Part shown: piece by piece, positions 33,868 to 46,100 of the stretch
Numbering within the stretch: position 1 is the first letter of the stretch
Layout of the letters: every line of letters begins with the position of its first letter
From: Phytophthora quininea
Taxonomy: Eukaryota > Oomycota > Peronosporomycetes > Peronosporales > Peronosporaceae
NCBI GenBank assembly: GCA_011947345.1
Contig: JAAVTG010000606.1
Location: 45,057-109,056, forward strand
Direction of reading: 5' to 3'
DNA length: 64,000 nucleotides
The notes under the pieces: model-generated
Seen by the model: only the letters and a program-made list of their open reading frames with translations
Databases searched by the model: none
Told to the model about the DNA's origin: nothing
Translations under genes and position numbers: made by a program

Positions 33868-34346
33868 GTGAACACAGCCCCGGGTAAACAGCCACGATTT
33901 GCCTTCAACGACGCGACCTGAACAACGTCCAGACGGCGCGATTGGTCACGGATCGAGGAACAATCTCCGCCTAGTAATCTCGTTTTTGCAAAGTTTACCA
34001 CACAGCTTAGTTCACCACCTGCCAAGACGACAGCCTATCGGTCTTTTCCGTCTCCTACTGTATCGACAATGACATCTATTGGACGGTATTGAGCTAGCAA
34101 AGGTATTCAATAATGACGGTACGGTATCGACAGCGGGCCGCTGTGTTTATTCCATTCCGCTCCTTTTGAAACACACACGATTGGGAGATTACCTGCAGGC
34201 CACGGGCATCACACTCGTGCAATCACTGATTTCGTAACGATCGTTTCAAATCAAACACGAAAACTTAGGCTAACAAGCAATATGATAGTCCCGAGTTTTA
34301 CTTGTGTTTAATACTTTTCTTAAAAGAAAATCCACGTCTCGATCTA
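33868..34346. other. Intergenic, upstream of SAE1
   Basis: No gene or strong repeat seen. The stretch holds the presumed promoter of the SUMO E1 gene. A T-rich segment at 34300-34320 lies just before its start codon. Confidence 0.35.
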
Positions 34347-35473
34347 ATGGCGGAGCAGGCGACGTTCAGCGCGGCGGAGGCGGCCGTGTACGACCGGCAG
34401 ATGCGGCTGTGGGGCGTGGAGGCCCAGAAGCGTTTGCAGAGCGCGCGTGTGCTGGTCAGCGGGCTGTCGGCGCTGGGCTCGGAGCTGGCCAAGAACCTGG
34501 TGCTGGCTGGCATGGGGTGACACTGCATGATGCGGGTGACGTCACGGCCGAGAACGCCGACACGCAGTTCTTTCTTTCGAGGGAGGATGTCGGCAAAAAC
34601 GTAAAATGATTGTTATTGTTAGTTATAATATTTGTTATTCTTACATACACATTTTCTAGCGTGCTGAAGCCTGCCTGCCGCGCGTGCAGGAGCTCAATCC
34701 TCTAGTCAAAGTCTCGTGCGAGACTAAACCGCTGCAGACCCTTCCGGACTCCTTTTTCAAGGAATTTACGGTCATTTGCATCGTAGGAGCCGACCAAAGC
34801 TCCGAGTCGAGGCTGGACCAGCTCTGCCGTTCTTTCGGCTCGGCTTTCTTCGCTGCCAGGAGCTTCGGCTTTGCCGGCATCGTTTTCTCCGACTTGGGGG
34901 ACCACACGTTCCGACGCAACACTGTGGGGACGGATGCAGCTCCCAGTGAACCCCAAACAGTGCACTTCCCGACGTTTGAACAGGCTCAAAAGGTGCAGTG
35001 GAACGCCCTCAACAGTGCTCGCAAACGTGCACCGCAGCTGCCTCCAGTGTTCGTCAAGAACCAACGTATGTGGATAGTTTTTTGGTATTGTGATTTTCTT
35101 ATTGAAAATGTTTTTTTAGTGTTGCAAGGATTCAAGACCCAGAAGAGCGTCTCGAGCATCGGCGACAATGAGGTGGTGGAGTTTATCCAGTACGCGAGGG
35201 CGCAGTTCGAAGCGCAGGGGCTGGACGAAGACTACTTGTCTCCAGATGAGCTGGAGTACGTTGTTATATTTTGTTTTAGTTGCTTTTGTGAGCTGAATTA
35301 CGTTGTTCAGGGCGTTGGCGCGTACGGCGGACACGGACTTGGTGCCGACTTGTGCCATCGTGGCTGGTATCTTGGGACAGGAGGTCATCAAGGCCATCTC
35401 GCAGAAAGACGAGCCCATCTGCAACTACTTTTGCTTCGACGGCGTCACGGGCACTGTGCGACGGATTGGGTAG
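34347..35473 (+). CDS. SAE1: SUMO-activating enzyme subunit 1 (AOS1/SAE1), four exons
   Basis: Exons 34347-34600, 34660-35065, 35120-35255 and 35311-35473, with introns of 54-59 bp. The N-terminus 'YDRQMRLWGVEAQKRLQ' and 'ALGSELAKNLVLAGM' are the E1 adenylation-fold signature. The C-terminus 'CAIVAGILGQEVIKAIS' and 'NYFCFDGVTG' match SAE1 rather than NAE1. It pairs with UBA2 to activate SUMO in the nucleus. It has no catalytic Cys of its own, as expected. A single G is missing from a G run at 34514-34517. Adding it gives 320 codons. Because this gene is normally essential and single-copy, the shift is most likely a sequencing error, which bears on all the other shifts here. Confidence 0.9.
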
Positions 35474-35802
35474 AGGAGTTCTGGAGATGCTGGGAAATAC
35501 AGCGCACACGGTTCGTGGTTCTTGCGATTTTTTCTAACTGATGTTTTGCGTTCGTCAAAGTGCTTGGGTGCGCAGGTCGGTCTGGGAAGGCCCCTCCGTG
35601 TAAAACAGCTACAGTGATCGATCTCGTGGTGCCATCGAGACCCCGTTGTGGTTATGAGGCACAAGACAAAGGTCGAAACTAAGGTCGTGACGCGCGGAAT
35701 TGTCGGCGGTCAAGAATATGGCAGGTCATTTCTTTTGGCGCTGCGCTAAGCGATTCGTGAAACACATCTAAATGATGGTAGGATATGAAGTTATGATCGA
35801 CA

Positions 35803-37088
35803 TCAAACAAAAGTGCCTCCCTTCGGCGTGGTGCGACTCAACGAAATCTTCCCAGCGACGTCATCAAGTTCTGACTCTGAACCCGTGTTGCTGGCCACCA
35901 TTGGAAGCAGTCCTCGGGAAGACGTCTCGGTATCGTTATCGACATCTTGCGGGAGTTTCTCGTGACGGCAGGATTCCAGACTTAATCTCGTGAATACTCG
36001 TGACAGTCCCTGCGCCAGGAGTTGCGACGGATACTCCACCAGTTGGTACGACGCCGTGGCCAGCAGAATCACCAGACCAAAGTACGAGAACGTGCGGTCA
36101 TAGTAGTCCTCCTGGTACTGGATGGACGGGGTGTAGATGACGAACACGTGCAGCAGGTAGACCGAGAAGCTGATCTTGCCCAAGTAGCGCAGCACCACCC
36201 ACTCGAAGATCTCGGAGACGGTGGAAAGCTTCACCATCTCGATCACGATCAGCAGCGACAACTTGACGCTCGTGAACGGCATCAAGTAGTCGGTCTTGGG
36301 GAGAGGCATCCCGAGCCAGTTGAAGAAGAGGCCTCGAAACACCACGCTCAGGTAGGCTGCGATCAACACACCTTCGACGATTCGCAGTCCGATCGTGTGC
36401 GGCTTGAGGAACTTGAAACCGGAGACTTTGATCCACGAGTCGGCTTTCACGAAGACGGCGGCGGCCATGGACCCGGCAAGGAACGTCGGCAGGTGGTCAC
36501 CGAGCGTTTGGTGAATGGCTCGGGTCCGGGTGGTGTAGAGACCCTCGTGGATGACCCACGTGTAGAGCGGCACAAAAGCCGCCCACCAGAATCGCTTCAT
36601 CTTGAGCACAGCTAGCACGAACACGGGGATGATGAAGTAGTAGGAGATCTCGAGCGGCAGCGTCCACATGAGAAAGTGTCGGTGGTCCGGATGGAATGTG
36701 AGTGTCAGGAAGAGGTTAAAGTCCTCCGGCTTGGCCACCTTGTAGAACTGGTGCTGGTACTCGAACGGCATGAGCCACAATGCGATGGCCACCAGTGCGA
36801 ACAACGGATAGACTCGGAAGAACCGCTTGGAGAAGTAGTCGGCCAGAGTGAACCCCCACTTGCGGTAGGACGCACTTTGAGCGAGAAGTTTGATGCTCTT
36901 CTTCATGAAGATCATGGTCAGCAGGAACGAGCTGAGCACGAAGAAGGCGTCGACTCCGACGGCCCCCATGAAGATGTCGTGCATGTATCCGGTGTGCTGT
37001 GTCACCACCAACAAGACTGCGGTGCCTCGAACGCCATCCAGAAACAGGATTTTCGAGGCCGGTGACGAATCTGGTCGAACTGCTTGTC
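35803..37088 (-). pseudogene. Acyltransferase-3 family membrane protein, copy 5, 5' truncated
   Basis: DNA nearly identical to copy 4 up to about 37088, where similarity stops abruptly inside the N-terminal leader. In frame upstream there is a TGA and no ATG. Translation would have to start at an internal Met after the R-x10-H motif ('MHDIFMGAV'), which would lose the motif. The domain itself is uninterrupted and has the same five-C run that is shortened in copy 4. The tail after 'LLAQGLSRVF' is unlike the others. It lies in the unique core, so it is a later duplicate of copy 4, not part of the palindrome. Confidence 0.72.
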
Positions 37089-37969
37089 AGATGTGGTAAC
37101 AATTGTCGACTCATCCTTTCTCGTTGCGTCGGCTTAGACGACTGAGTCGGTTTTGTGCAGCATTCTGGACGCGTTAAGTCGATGAATGAGCTCTACTGCT
37201 GGGAGATGATTTTGGGAGTTATGAATGTTTACTTTTCAAGTAAACATCCAAGATTTCGATTGGAGATGTGGTGCATTTCGAACAATCATGGACGATTGAA
37301 GCTGAGCAAACCGAGACGTAAGCCGTCCAAATTCACAGGTGGTGGCTTGCCGTACATCAAGCCGCATGGGAATCAAGACAGGCACATGTAGCGCTTTGAC
37401 CGTCAAAGGAAAGCCCAGTCATGAATACGTGCATTCCCCTGTGGTGATCAGCTGAGGATTCCACAACGGAACGACTAAGGTGGTAAACATCAATCCGTGT
37501 ACGAAAGCAAGATTGAAGATCTATACATTGCCCGAGTATGTATGCCCTGCGAGTGTCGTTAAACGTATCGGCACTTTCACGAGGTTGGGGTTTGTAACCA
37601 CGTGAGCATTGTTTCCTTCATCAACAGGCATTGGGGGCAAATAGGTTCATTTTGGTTATGGGCCAAAGCCATGAGGTTCCTTGCGTGTAAGGCAAGGTGC
37701 CGACTGGCAGCCCCCAAAGGGATGGTGGGCGGGTCGAAATTCGTCGAGCGTGCCGAGCGTAGAGCCGAGTCGAGCTCTTGAAGCGAGGCTTGCTGGCGGC
37801 GACGCTCGAACCGACTGCGCAGAGAAACTCTGTCAGCGAGGACGAGGGGCGCTCGCTGGCTGGCCTAAAACTCTGGCAGCTTTTCTTAGACCTTGTCGAA
37901 CCGGATGGTTAGGCGTTCAATGCCTTCCTTCTTTGGAAAATGAACCATGTCTTCCTTTATTGCAGGCTT
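37089..37969. other. Intergenic, no gene seen
   Basis: Frames here are short and featureless. A Ser/Arg-rich frame at 37681-38001 overlaps the end of the EF-hand gene and is probably antisense noise. No repeat or element was recognised. Confidence 0.35.
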
Positions 37970-40370
37970 CTACACCTCGTGCTTCTGCAGCATTTTGCTG
38001 AACTCTTCCAGGTCGATCTTGCCGTCTCCATTGCGGTCCATTTGGTAGACCAGCTCCCGAACGTCGTCATGGTCTAGCGCTTGGCCCAGAGTCTTGAACA
38101 TGGCCACAAACTCGTCCACGGAAATGTGGCCACTGCCGTCTGCATCGACCATGCGGAAGATCTCCTCGACCAGCTCCTCTTTCGAGTGCCGACTCTCTCT
38201 AATGCGAGCGCTGCACCACTTGTAAAACGCCTCGAACGTGATCTCTTGCGGACTTTCAACGACAGGCTCTCCTCTGCCCAGAGTCTCGTCGTCCGTATCG
38301 AGTTCCTCCACCAACAGGTCCGTCATCAGTCGATTGAGCTGCGAGTCGTCCAAGTCGTGGGTGATCGCAAGCAACAGACTCGCCATCTCGTCACGCGAGA
38401 TGGACCCGGAGCCGTCCACGTCGAACAAGCAGAAGATGGTGTGGATTTCGCGTCGCTCCATTTCGCGTTTGTAGGCGTCACCACGTTTCTCTCGTGGACT
38501 GAGGTAGGCTGCAAGAGGAGACAGCGGAGGCTCCGTCGTTGTCGTAGCCTTTGGCGACAAATTCAAAGCTGGTGGGAGCTTCTGGTTGGAATGGAGCACA
38601 GTCGCAGCAACGGCTGGATCGAGGTGTGTGTGGACCGACGACGAGCAACGTTGAAGAAGGCGCTGGCGTCCATCGGCAAGATGCTGGAAAGTCTTCGACT
38701 GGTTGGGGGCAACGGCACTTCAGGCATCAGCTCCAGGTTCAGCTTGAGCTGCTCGTTGTGGGTGCGCACATTCTCTCGTATATGGATCTTCATCTCCGCC
38801 ACGAACCGGAGAGTGCGTAGCGTTGTCGAGCGCGGAGCAGGCGAGTGACTTGCACGATGACGCGGTTGGATTTCATGTGCTCAACGTTGAAAGCCAATAG
38901 ACCGTCACGAGCAATGCGAGTCGACATGTTGGGCACGACAGCAGGAATCAAGAAGAGGAAGCAGAGGATCGCTACGACCGCTGGGTTCTCGCCGTACAGC
39001 CCAGCGATCTGACCAATCTCACGTAGCAAGAAGACAGACAGATGCAGCGCTGTCAACAGCAACGTCAGTCGTGTCGAGAACAAGACGCCAACAAGACGCC
39101 ATTGCCCCACCCACACCCGATGAGACTGCGTTGGCGTCTTCTAAGCTCCTTTATGGACAAGTCTCGGCCCCATTGGGTAGTAACTCGACGTACGGCGGTG
39201 TCCAGCCTTGAGGGTCGTCATAATCCCTGCCAACCTCAGCAGAATCTGCTAGTAGCCATGTTTTCTCGTTGGAAGCGTGCGTACGTTTCTGGTGGCCGTC
39301 AAGCGGTGGCAAATGGTGTTGAGCTCGCCACTCGCTCTTGTAGCGAAGTCGTTCAGCATCGCGCTGCAGTCTTGGCGGAGTCAACAAGCACCGCATCGCG
39401 TACATTCGACGGTAAACGATCTCGTTCATGGCGATGAGAGCAAACCCCGACAACAGCAGAAGCGTCACCTCGCCCTGTGGCCCCACTCGCCAGCAGAAGC
39501 CCAGCAGAGTCACCAGCACAAACTCCAGAGCGATCCATGTCGCCATGTCAAGCTCAATGAGTCGACCCATCACTTCGCCGGAAATGATCGACAAATACTC
39601 GTTGAAGGGGAAGCGAGAATTGCCTCCCTGGGCTTGGAACTCCTTGGTCATCAAGCGTGCAGTCTCCTCGTCGGGATGGTTGGAGCGGTAGTCCATGAAC
39701 CGTCGACGTAAAGCCAAATACACCACTTCACGCTCGGCCACTGTTGCAGCTGAAGCACGGGACCAAGAAAATAGTCGAGCCACGACCGCGTAGGTTCCGT
39801 CGCTACGGCGTACTCCGAGAGTACCGACGGGATGTCGGCAGAGCTGCGTTCAAACTCACGCCACTCGTGCTGCACGTACATCCCGAGACGAAGAAGGCCG
39901 AGACAAAGCACGAGGAAGATGACAATGAACAGGAAAAGCGCCATGTGGAGCTTCTCGATGATCTCCTGGAGCTCCGAGCTGCCTCCCAACGCAGCACGAG
40001 ACAGCCACGGCACTACTTCTAGTTTGGTGACGACGAATAGCAGCAGACCGATGAAGCCGAGCGTCGTGAGCTCGCTGAAGACGGTGTTGACGAACGGCAT
40101 GTTGAGCTCGTCGGTGTGTTCCCGCAGCATTTCAGTGGAGATTTCAAACAGGATGGAGATAGCTACTAACACCGTGATGGTCACGGCTGCGACGACAGCC
40201 ACGCGACCTCCTTCTGCCTCTACTTCTCCCTCTTTTTCTCCAACTTCATGAGGTTCTGGTCCAGCAGCTTCAGCAGGAGCCAATTTCCCAGGGTTTTCAA
40301 CGACTTGAGCCACCACCAGAGCTACAAGCAACACCAAAGCGCTGAACGTTAGACACGACCTGCGTGCCAT
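37970..40370 (-). CDS. MLO-like multipass membrane protein with C-terminal EF-hands
   Basis: Successive minus-strand frames form one protein. A signal peptide ('[19 protein letters not shown]') leads to membrane helices with '[19 protein letters not shown]', like the MLO first-loop motif. Next come a loop '[11 protein letters not shown]' with '[16 protein letters not shown]', and further helices at about 39000-39100. A cytosolic tail has EF-hands '[12 protein letters not shown]', '[12 protein letters not shown]' and '[12 protein letters not shown]'. MLO proteins are seven-helix plasma-membrane proteins regulated by calmodulin, and here calcium sensing would be built in. Frame changes near 39740, 39150, 38810 and 38610 fit one-base deletions, though one (39150) could hide an intron. 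The MLO assignment rests on topology and short motifs. Confidence 0.68.
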
Positions 40371-40470
40371 CAGGGATCATGCACAACGACAAATGAGCAA
40401 CGAGTCCCTTCAAAAGATACCTGCGTCTCTTCAAGATCATTTACGGTTGACAGGATCAAACGTGGGTCGT

Positions 40471-41558
40471 CTAAAGCTCGGGGTAGACGTTCTTATCTCC
40501 GATGATGCCGCAAGTGCCGCTGCTGCCAGTCCCCGCACCGCGTTTGAGGCGGATAAAGCCCGCTTCGCCCCACTGGGTGCCCCACGAATTCTTGATCTTG
40601 AAAAACGGAGGCGACGTTCCATTGCTGGCTCCGTATCCGACCGCCAACACGGCGTGGTCGAGGTCCGTCGACGTGCACGAGGACACGACTCCTCCTTTGT
40701 ACTGCTTCCACGTCGGGTTGCCAGCTGCGACGCCAACCGCCACGGGAAGGCCGCCGATCGCTTGAAGCAAACCTGCTTCGGTCGTGGGGACCGACACCAC
40801 CTTTTGATCTTCACCGGTTGAGGAGTGCACGAATTTTGACAAGTCTCCGCGTCTCCAGTCGCTGACACGTACGGGTAGTCGTCCTCTGTGCAAACACCGC
40901 CAGAGCTCTTGATGAAGTCGAGCGCGTCGCCAGGATAGCCGCCCTGACAAGCGTACGAGTTTGTATCGCAGTCGAGCACTTGCTGCTCCGAGAGCGGCAC
41001 CAATGGCTGTCCTGCCAGACACACCGCACTCTCCACACTTGCAATGGCAGCGAAGGCCCAGCAGGAGCCACACTGGCCTTGGTCCTTCACGCTGACAACG
41101 CAGCCAGAAGTGGTCCAGTCCTTGTCGGTGCTTGGAGCGACCGTCAGATTGGAATGCTCCTCCATAGCAGCAGTGGACGCGAATCCAGGTCGGCGATGGT
41201 ACGAAGCCCCCAACCAGGTGGCGAACTCTTCGTCGGTCATCAGCGTGAACGGAGTGTCCGTGGAGAAGGTGGCGTCGGGGTTGGCGCCTTGCGCGGCTTC
41301 GATACTCAACTTTGTCAGGAAGAATCGACGTAGCTCCTCGTCTTCATCACCGTCAGCGGTCTTGGCGGACGAAGTCGGAACGAAGCCATGGACCTTGGCA
41401 TATTGACCAGCAGAGCTTGTCTTCCATGACCCCAGCTCCAACTTGAGACTTGCCTTCTCGTGAAGAAACTGGTCCATGCGGTCCGTTGGGATAGCAGGAG
41501 TGGCCGCATCAATAGCAGCGACGAGCGTGGCGAAGGCGAGCACGGCAGCGATCTTCAT
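40471..41558 (-). CDS. Papain-family (C1A) cysteine protease, secreted
   Basis: Signal peptide '[18 protein letters not shown]', a propeptide of about 130 residues, then the mature domain. Oxyanion Gln and catalytic Cys are in '[11 protein letters not shown]', His in '[11 protein letters not shown]' and Asn in '[11 protein letters not shown]'. 'CQGGYPGDA' is the usual second disulfide region. One A is missing from an A run at about 40801-40805. With it the gene has 363 codons. The enzyme should be processed in the secretory path and act in the vacuole or outside the cell. It sits 100 bp upstream of, and in line with, the MLO-like gene. It is single-copy in the window. Confidence 0.9.
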
Positions 41559-41857
41559 GGGCGTCGTTGGAGGTGAAGTTGTTGTACTTGAGAGCAAATG
41601 AGCAAATGAGCTCAAGGCTCGAGGCTCATGCAGCAAACCACACAAGGAATTCTTAAAGCTGTGAGCATGGCAATCTGCTAGCAATTCTACATGGAAAGTG
41701 GGGCCTTTATCGCGCTTGTTGTCACACTCGTAATCAGATCAAGCACTCCTCAACCTCGCTTGAGCTACGACGTGACATGTGGCCATTTCGTGTTGACAGG
41801 ATCCGTACTTCTTGGCAAAGATGGCTGAAGTTGAAGTCGATACAGCTTCGAGCTCGG

Positions 41858-43027
41858 TCATTCGTCAACTGGAGCATGCGGTCGACAAAACAGCTTCTTA
41901 GCAGGGCCGAGAGCGCTCAATATCCCCAAAGATCCGGGCTTGCAATTGTCTTGTGAACAATATTTTCGAAGAAACAAGCTTTGAGAGCAGTAGTGGATCG
42001 ATGCAGCGCCGACAATTTGATCCAGCAAAGCGAACGACAAGCCTCGACTGTCTTCGCGCACAACTTCGCGTTCGTCTCCAGTTGTGTACGGAGCTTTCGA
42101 TCTCTTCTGATGAGCCATGACGTATCCAAAAGCCAAGCTTGACCGACAGCGTCACGACAGATAAGACTGACCTGCATGTACAAGACCGTTGAGAGAGCGT
42201 CTGGAAGGACAAGTTGGTCTTTTGCTCTGCGCTTTGGTGCGTCGGGGCTGACCGAGTAAACTCCCCAAATATTCACTGCAGGACAAAACTCGTCGTCGTC
42301 GTCGCGGAAAATCATGTACTGCTCGTGTTCAGCCTGCGCGGTTGGGCCTTCATGTTGGTCTCCCGATTCGATTCGAATCGACGAGTTGCTGCATCCAGCC
42401 TTGCGGATTGCTACCGCTGAGTAGAGTCGATACGGTGACACCGGGCGCTGATGTTCTAAGAAGCACGCGGTGCAAAGTTGGTCAGGTTTGTTGTGTACAG
42501 GACATTTCCTACTGCCGGACAACACCGTCGCTGGAAGGCCAAGTTTGGTCTCTAGATGGTGGCAAACCACGAAAGGACCGAGCCAGATTACTCCCGTTGT
42601 AGTCGTCGTTTTGTTCAGTATGAACGACGACGGCGAGCGTGCCGAGCTCGAAATTAAACCCTCCGCGTCGGTGTCGTTTCCTGCGATCCCATGTTCATGC
42701 ACGCGATGCCTGCATCCAAAACCGTTAAGTTGTGGATTGTTCCCCGGTTGTCAAGCCGTTAGCAAGTGAGCAAGCATACCTGTTGAGTTCGCGCCGCGTT
42801 CGGAACTGCAATGTTTCGCATCCAGCTCGACTGCAGCTGAAAACTCCTACCATTCGCTGCGGCTTCTGGTTTTCCCACGGAGTATCAGGAGGCCAATACG
42901 AGTGCAAGTATTGGTCGACCAACGGTGTAGCACTTGCGAGCCGCTCACGTCCTTCGTGTGCTGTCGATTGGTGCGAGCGCGCCGCTTTTCTCGATCTACA
43001 GCGTCCAATAGATGCGTTAGATAGCAC
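41858..43027 (-). CDS. C2H2 zinc-finger protein, at least three exons
   Basis: Two introns are supported: 42710-42779 (70 bp) and 42107-42171 (65 bp). Removing the first joins 'CSRAGCETLQFRTRRELNR' to 'HRVHEH' and creates a C2H2 finger (C-x4-C-x17-H-x3-H). After the finger come a low-complexity acidic part, a Cys-rich 'CPVHNKPDQLCTACF' that could bind another zinc, and a C-terminal segment ending 'CRPHAPVDE'. The 5' end is uncertain. A short intron near 43000-43030 may connect it to coding-like sequence up to 43140. The function is unknown; DNA or RNA binding is inferred from the finger. It could be the 3' part of the neighbouring IQ-repeat gene, but there is no proof. Confidence 0.6.
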
Positions 43028-43143
43028 TCATAACCTTACAAAGCATTTTCACGTACGAGAAGCATCGACCACAGGCAGGATGGCCGCATACGTAGGCGTG
43101 TGTGCAGCGCGAAGACACGTGAATGATTCGGTCCTGGTGAGCC

Positions 43144-46100
43144 TCACGAGGAAGCGTCTGTATGCACATTCATCCGGTAAGTCTGATAGGAATAATACGG
43201 TGAGAAAATATTTGCTGACTCGCACCTTTAGCTCGTAAATGAGACGATGGAGATCCTGCGAGGTTCGTGGCGGTTGCTCTCCACGGAAAAGCATCATATC
43301 GTCGACTACGGAAGACGTATCCGGCCGATTGAGTCGTTGTCTAGTCCAGGCGTTGTTTCCGGGCGAATAGCAGCATCACTAGCCGCATCTTTATCGGACA
43401 AGACGCCGTTCTTGTGTCCACCGGCACTTGGATCGTGGTGAAATCCAAGTTGAGTCATTCGTCGTTCGATAATCTGGGCTCGCTCAGGCATAGGAATCAT
43501 CGCTTGCTTCGCTTGGTTGTTCCTTATACCAAAGTCACGATAGAATCCTTCCATCATCGACTTGGTGGAGGCTTCATTGTCCTCTGCGATGGCTTGCTGC
43601 TTGCTCTGGGAGTACGTGCCATAGCGAATATGACTGACTACCTGCAGCCACTCCAATCTGAGCAGCGTCGAATTTCTAAAGACAAAGTCGACAAAATCTC
43701 GCTGATCATACAGCAAGTCGAAGCCTTCTCTGCAGTCACGGAGGCGGTCAACAAGGGCATCCACTGTAGACAACGCGTCCATCACTCTATACTGGCCATC
43801 CTCGGGATGAACTGTTGTCGCTTTGGAATGAATGTCAGCGCGAAGACTGTTGATCGCTGCTTCAATAAGCGCCCCCGCATTGTTCTTTACGTCAGGGCTT
43901 CCTGAAGTAATGGGAATTGGACGTAAACGTTCCACCTGAACACGCTGTTCGCCGTTCTCCTCCAATCGGCCGTAAGAGTTCCGCAAAACCTACAACAGCT
44001 CAGCAGCAATATGAGTATACAGACAAAACTCAAGCACTGGTGGCCAAACGTACCTTTAAATATTCGATGTCAAAACTTGCGGACGGCTCTCCATTTGGCC
44101 CGACATCGTTGTGGATGTTCAAAATCTTGGCTCGGCGTTGGACGCCTCTGCTTCGTATCTTGGGAGCCACCTCAACCAGTGACCCCACCGGGAAAATTGA
44201 TTTGCAAAGCGGCATTGCCTTCGCAAGTGCGTCTGAAGGTTTAAAGATGTGCTTTCTCAACTCTTTCGCTGCGATCTCGGCTTCTGTCTTGGCTCGTCGA
44301 GCTTCCTCAGCAGCTAGCCAAGCTTGTTCTTCTTTAGTTGCCTTGCGTGCATCTCTTCTTTCGCAAGGCTCCAGCCACGTCGACCGTCCCGATCCTTAAT
44401 CAAGTCTAGAATGTATTGGTACTTGTACGCGTGGCCACGATCAGGCAGCGGGTCGTTTGCAATCGGCCGCATATGGTGCTTCCGGTCACGATGATACGCA
44501 AACGAAGGCAGATAGAAGCCGTATCGCTGCCGACCAACCGTCATACTGTCACTGAGTCCACCGCTAGAATCTAAACAAGAAATCCCTAGCCATTCCCACC
44601 GCTTCAGCATATTTACCCAGCGGGCATTTGCCTTCAGCCGTCCAAAATGTCCCCTCAATGCCCGTTGGATCGTCAACGCTCCGAAGTGCGTTCGTATTTT
44701 CCGACTTGGGAACGAATAGGATTTAGAAGGTTGGTTCTGAATGACTGCTTTGCCATACTCGAAGCCGCTCCTGCTATTGATGAAGCTAACGGTGAACTCG
44801 ACCCCAGGATCTCCCAGCCACATACGTCTCGTTAGCCATCCACGGACGTGCTTTTGAATCAATTGCGTACTATCATAGCGCTCTTTAATCTGCGTATAAC
44901 GGCGATGTCGTCTCCACTGACGCTGAATTTTCACAGTCCCCAGCAAACTGCGGAGCCGCTCCGCAACCTCCTGCTCACGAAGTTCCTGGCGCTCCTTCCA
45001 CCGTGTCATGTGCGCACGAAGCACTCTACGAGCACGCAATCGACGGAAAGTTTCCAACTGCTTCTCCATTTCCGAATAGTTCGTGTCTGCTTGGCGTTGA
45101 AGACGCTGCATATAGGCGATTTCTTCACGGAAGGCCCTCATTAGTAGACGCTGACGATATCGTCGATAGTTGCGCTGCACTCGGATAGCTGCGCAAAGCT
45201 CCCAAAACGTTTTCTCGCTAAAGCTCCCCGAATGAGACGCTGGATATGTGGAACAGCCTGGTGAACATTCTCATGTTCGTGTGCAAACCGGCGGCGTCCG
45301 AGGAATCCTCTGACGAAACGCTGCAACACACGACAAGCGCGTATTCTGTCCAGCGCGGCTTGCTCGTAGAGTAAAAGCCGAACTCTCCGACGTGCACGAT
45401 TTCCCCGATAGATCCTCTGGATTCGCGTTGTCACTAACGCTGCTCTTCGATGAAACTGCAGACGCCAAAGAGCTTCCTTCACGATCACAGACACTGGGTT
45501 GGGGTGGTCCAGAGCTTGTTGGACGAGGTTTTCAATAGCAATCCGCGTCTTCTTGACGAGTTTCTGCAGCTGCGTCCGAGGCAACCGAGCAGGGAGAACA
45601 ATCACCGCACTCGTTGTTTCCATTGATACAATGGGCTCTTGTTGTGACTTTTGTGGTGGTGGTGGGTATTTCGGAGCGAGAGGATGACGAGCCACCGACG
45701 CTATCACTTCTTCCTTCTTGCATTCTTTGACCCCAGGGACGTCAAAGTCTGAGTCAAACAGCAAGACGCCACCACGTTCCTCGTAGTTAAACGTACTGAG
45801 ATGGGCTTCTAGGTGGTTTCGACACAAGCCAAAGGTGTTGCGTCGGTCGATTCCTGGACATGGCTGCGCCTTCTTCCCCTTGTTCCCGTACTCTTGAATG
45901 CAGCGTGAAGCGTGGAAACCACAGAACGGAAGATACGACCCACGCAGTACCGGGTGCATCAGCACGCGATTCGTGCAGCGCCACACATAAGCCACTTCGG
46001 AGTGTTCTTTCTGCCACTCACAAACACTGTTTGGACCAATGTTTCGGCCTCCTCCTACTGATACTCGCGCGCCAGGATGCTTTACCATGGCTTCACGCTT

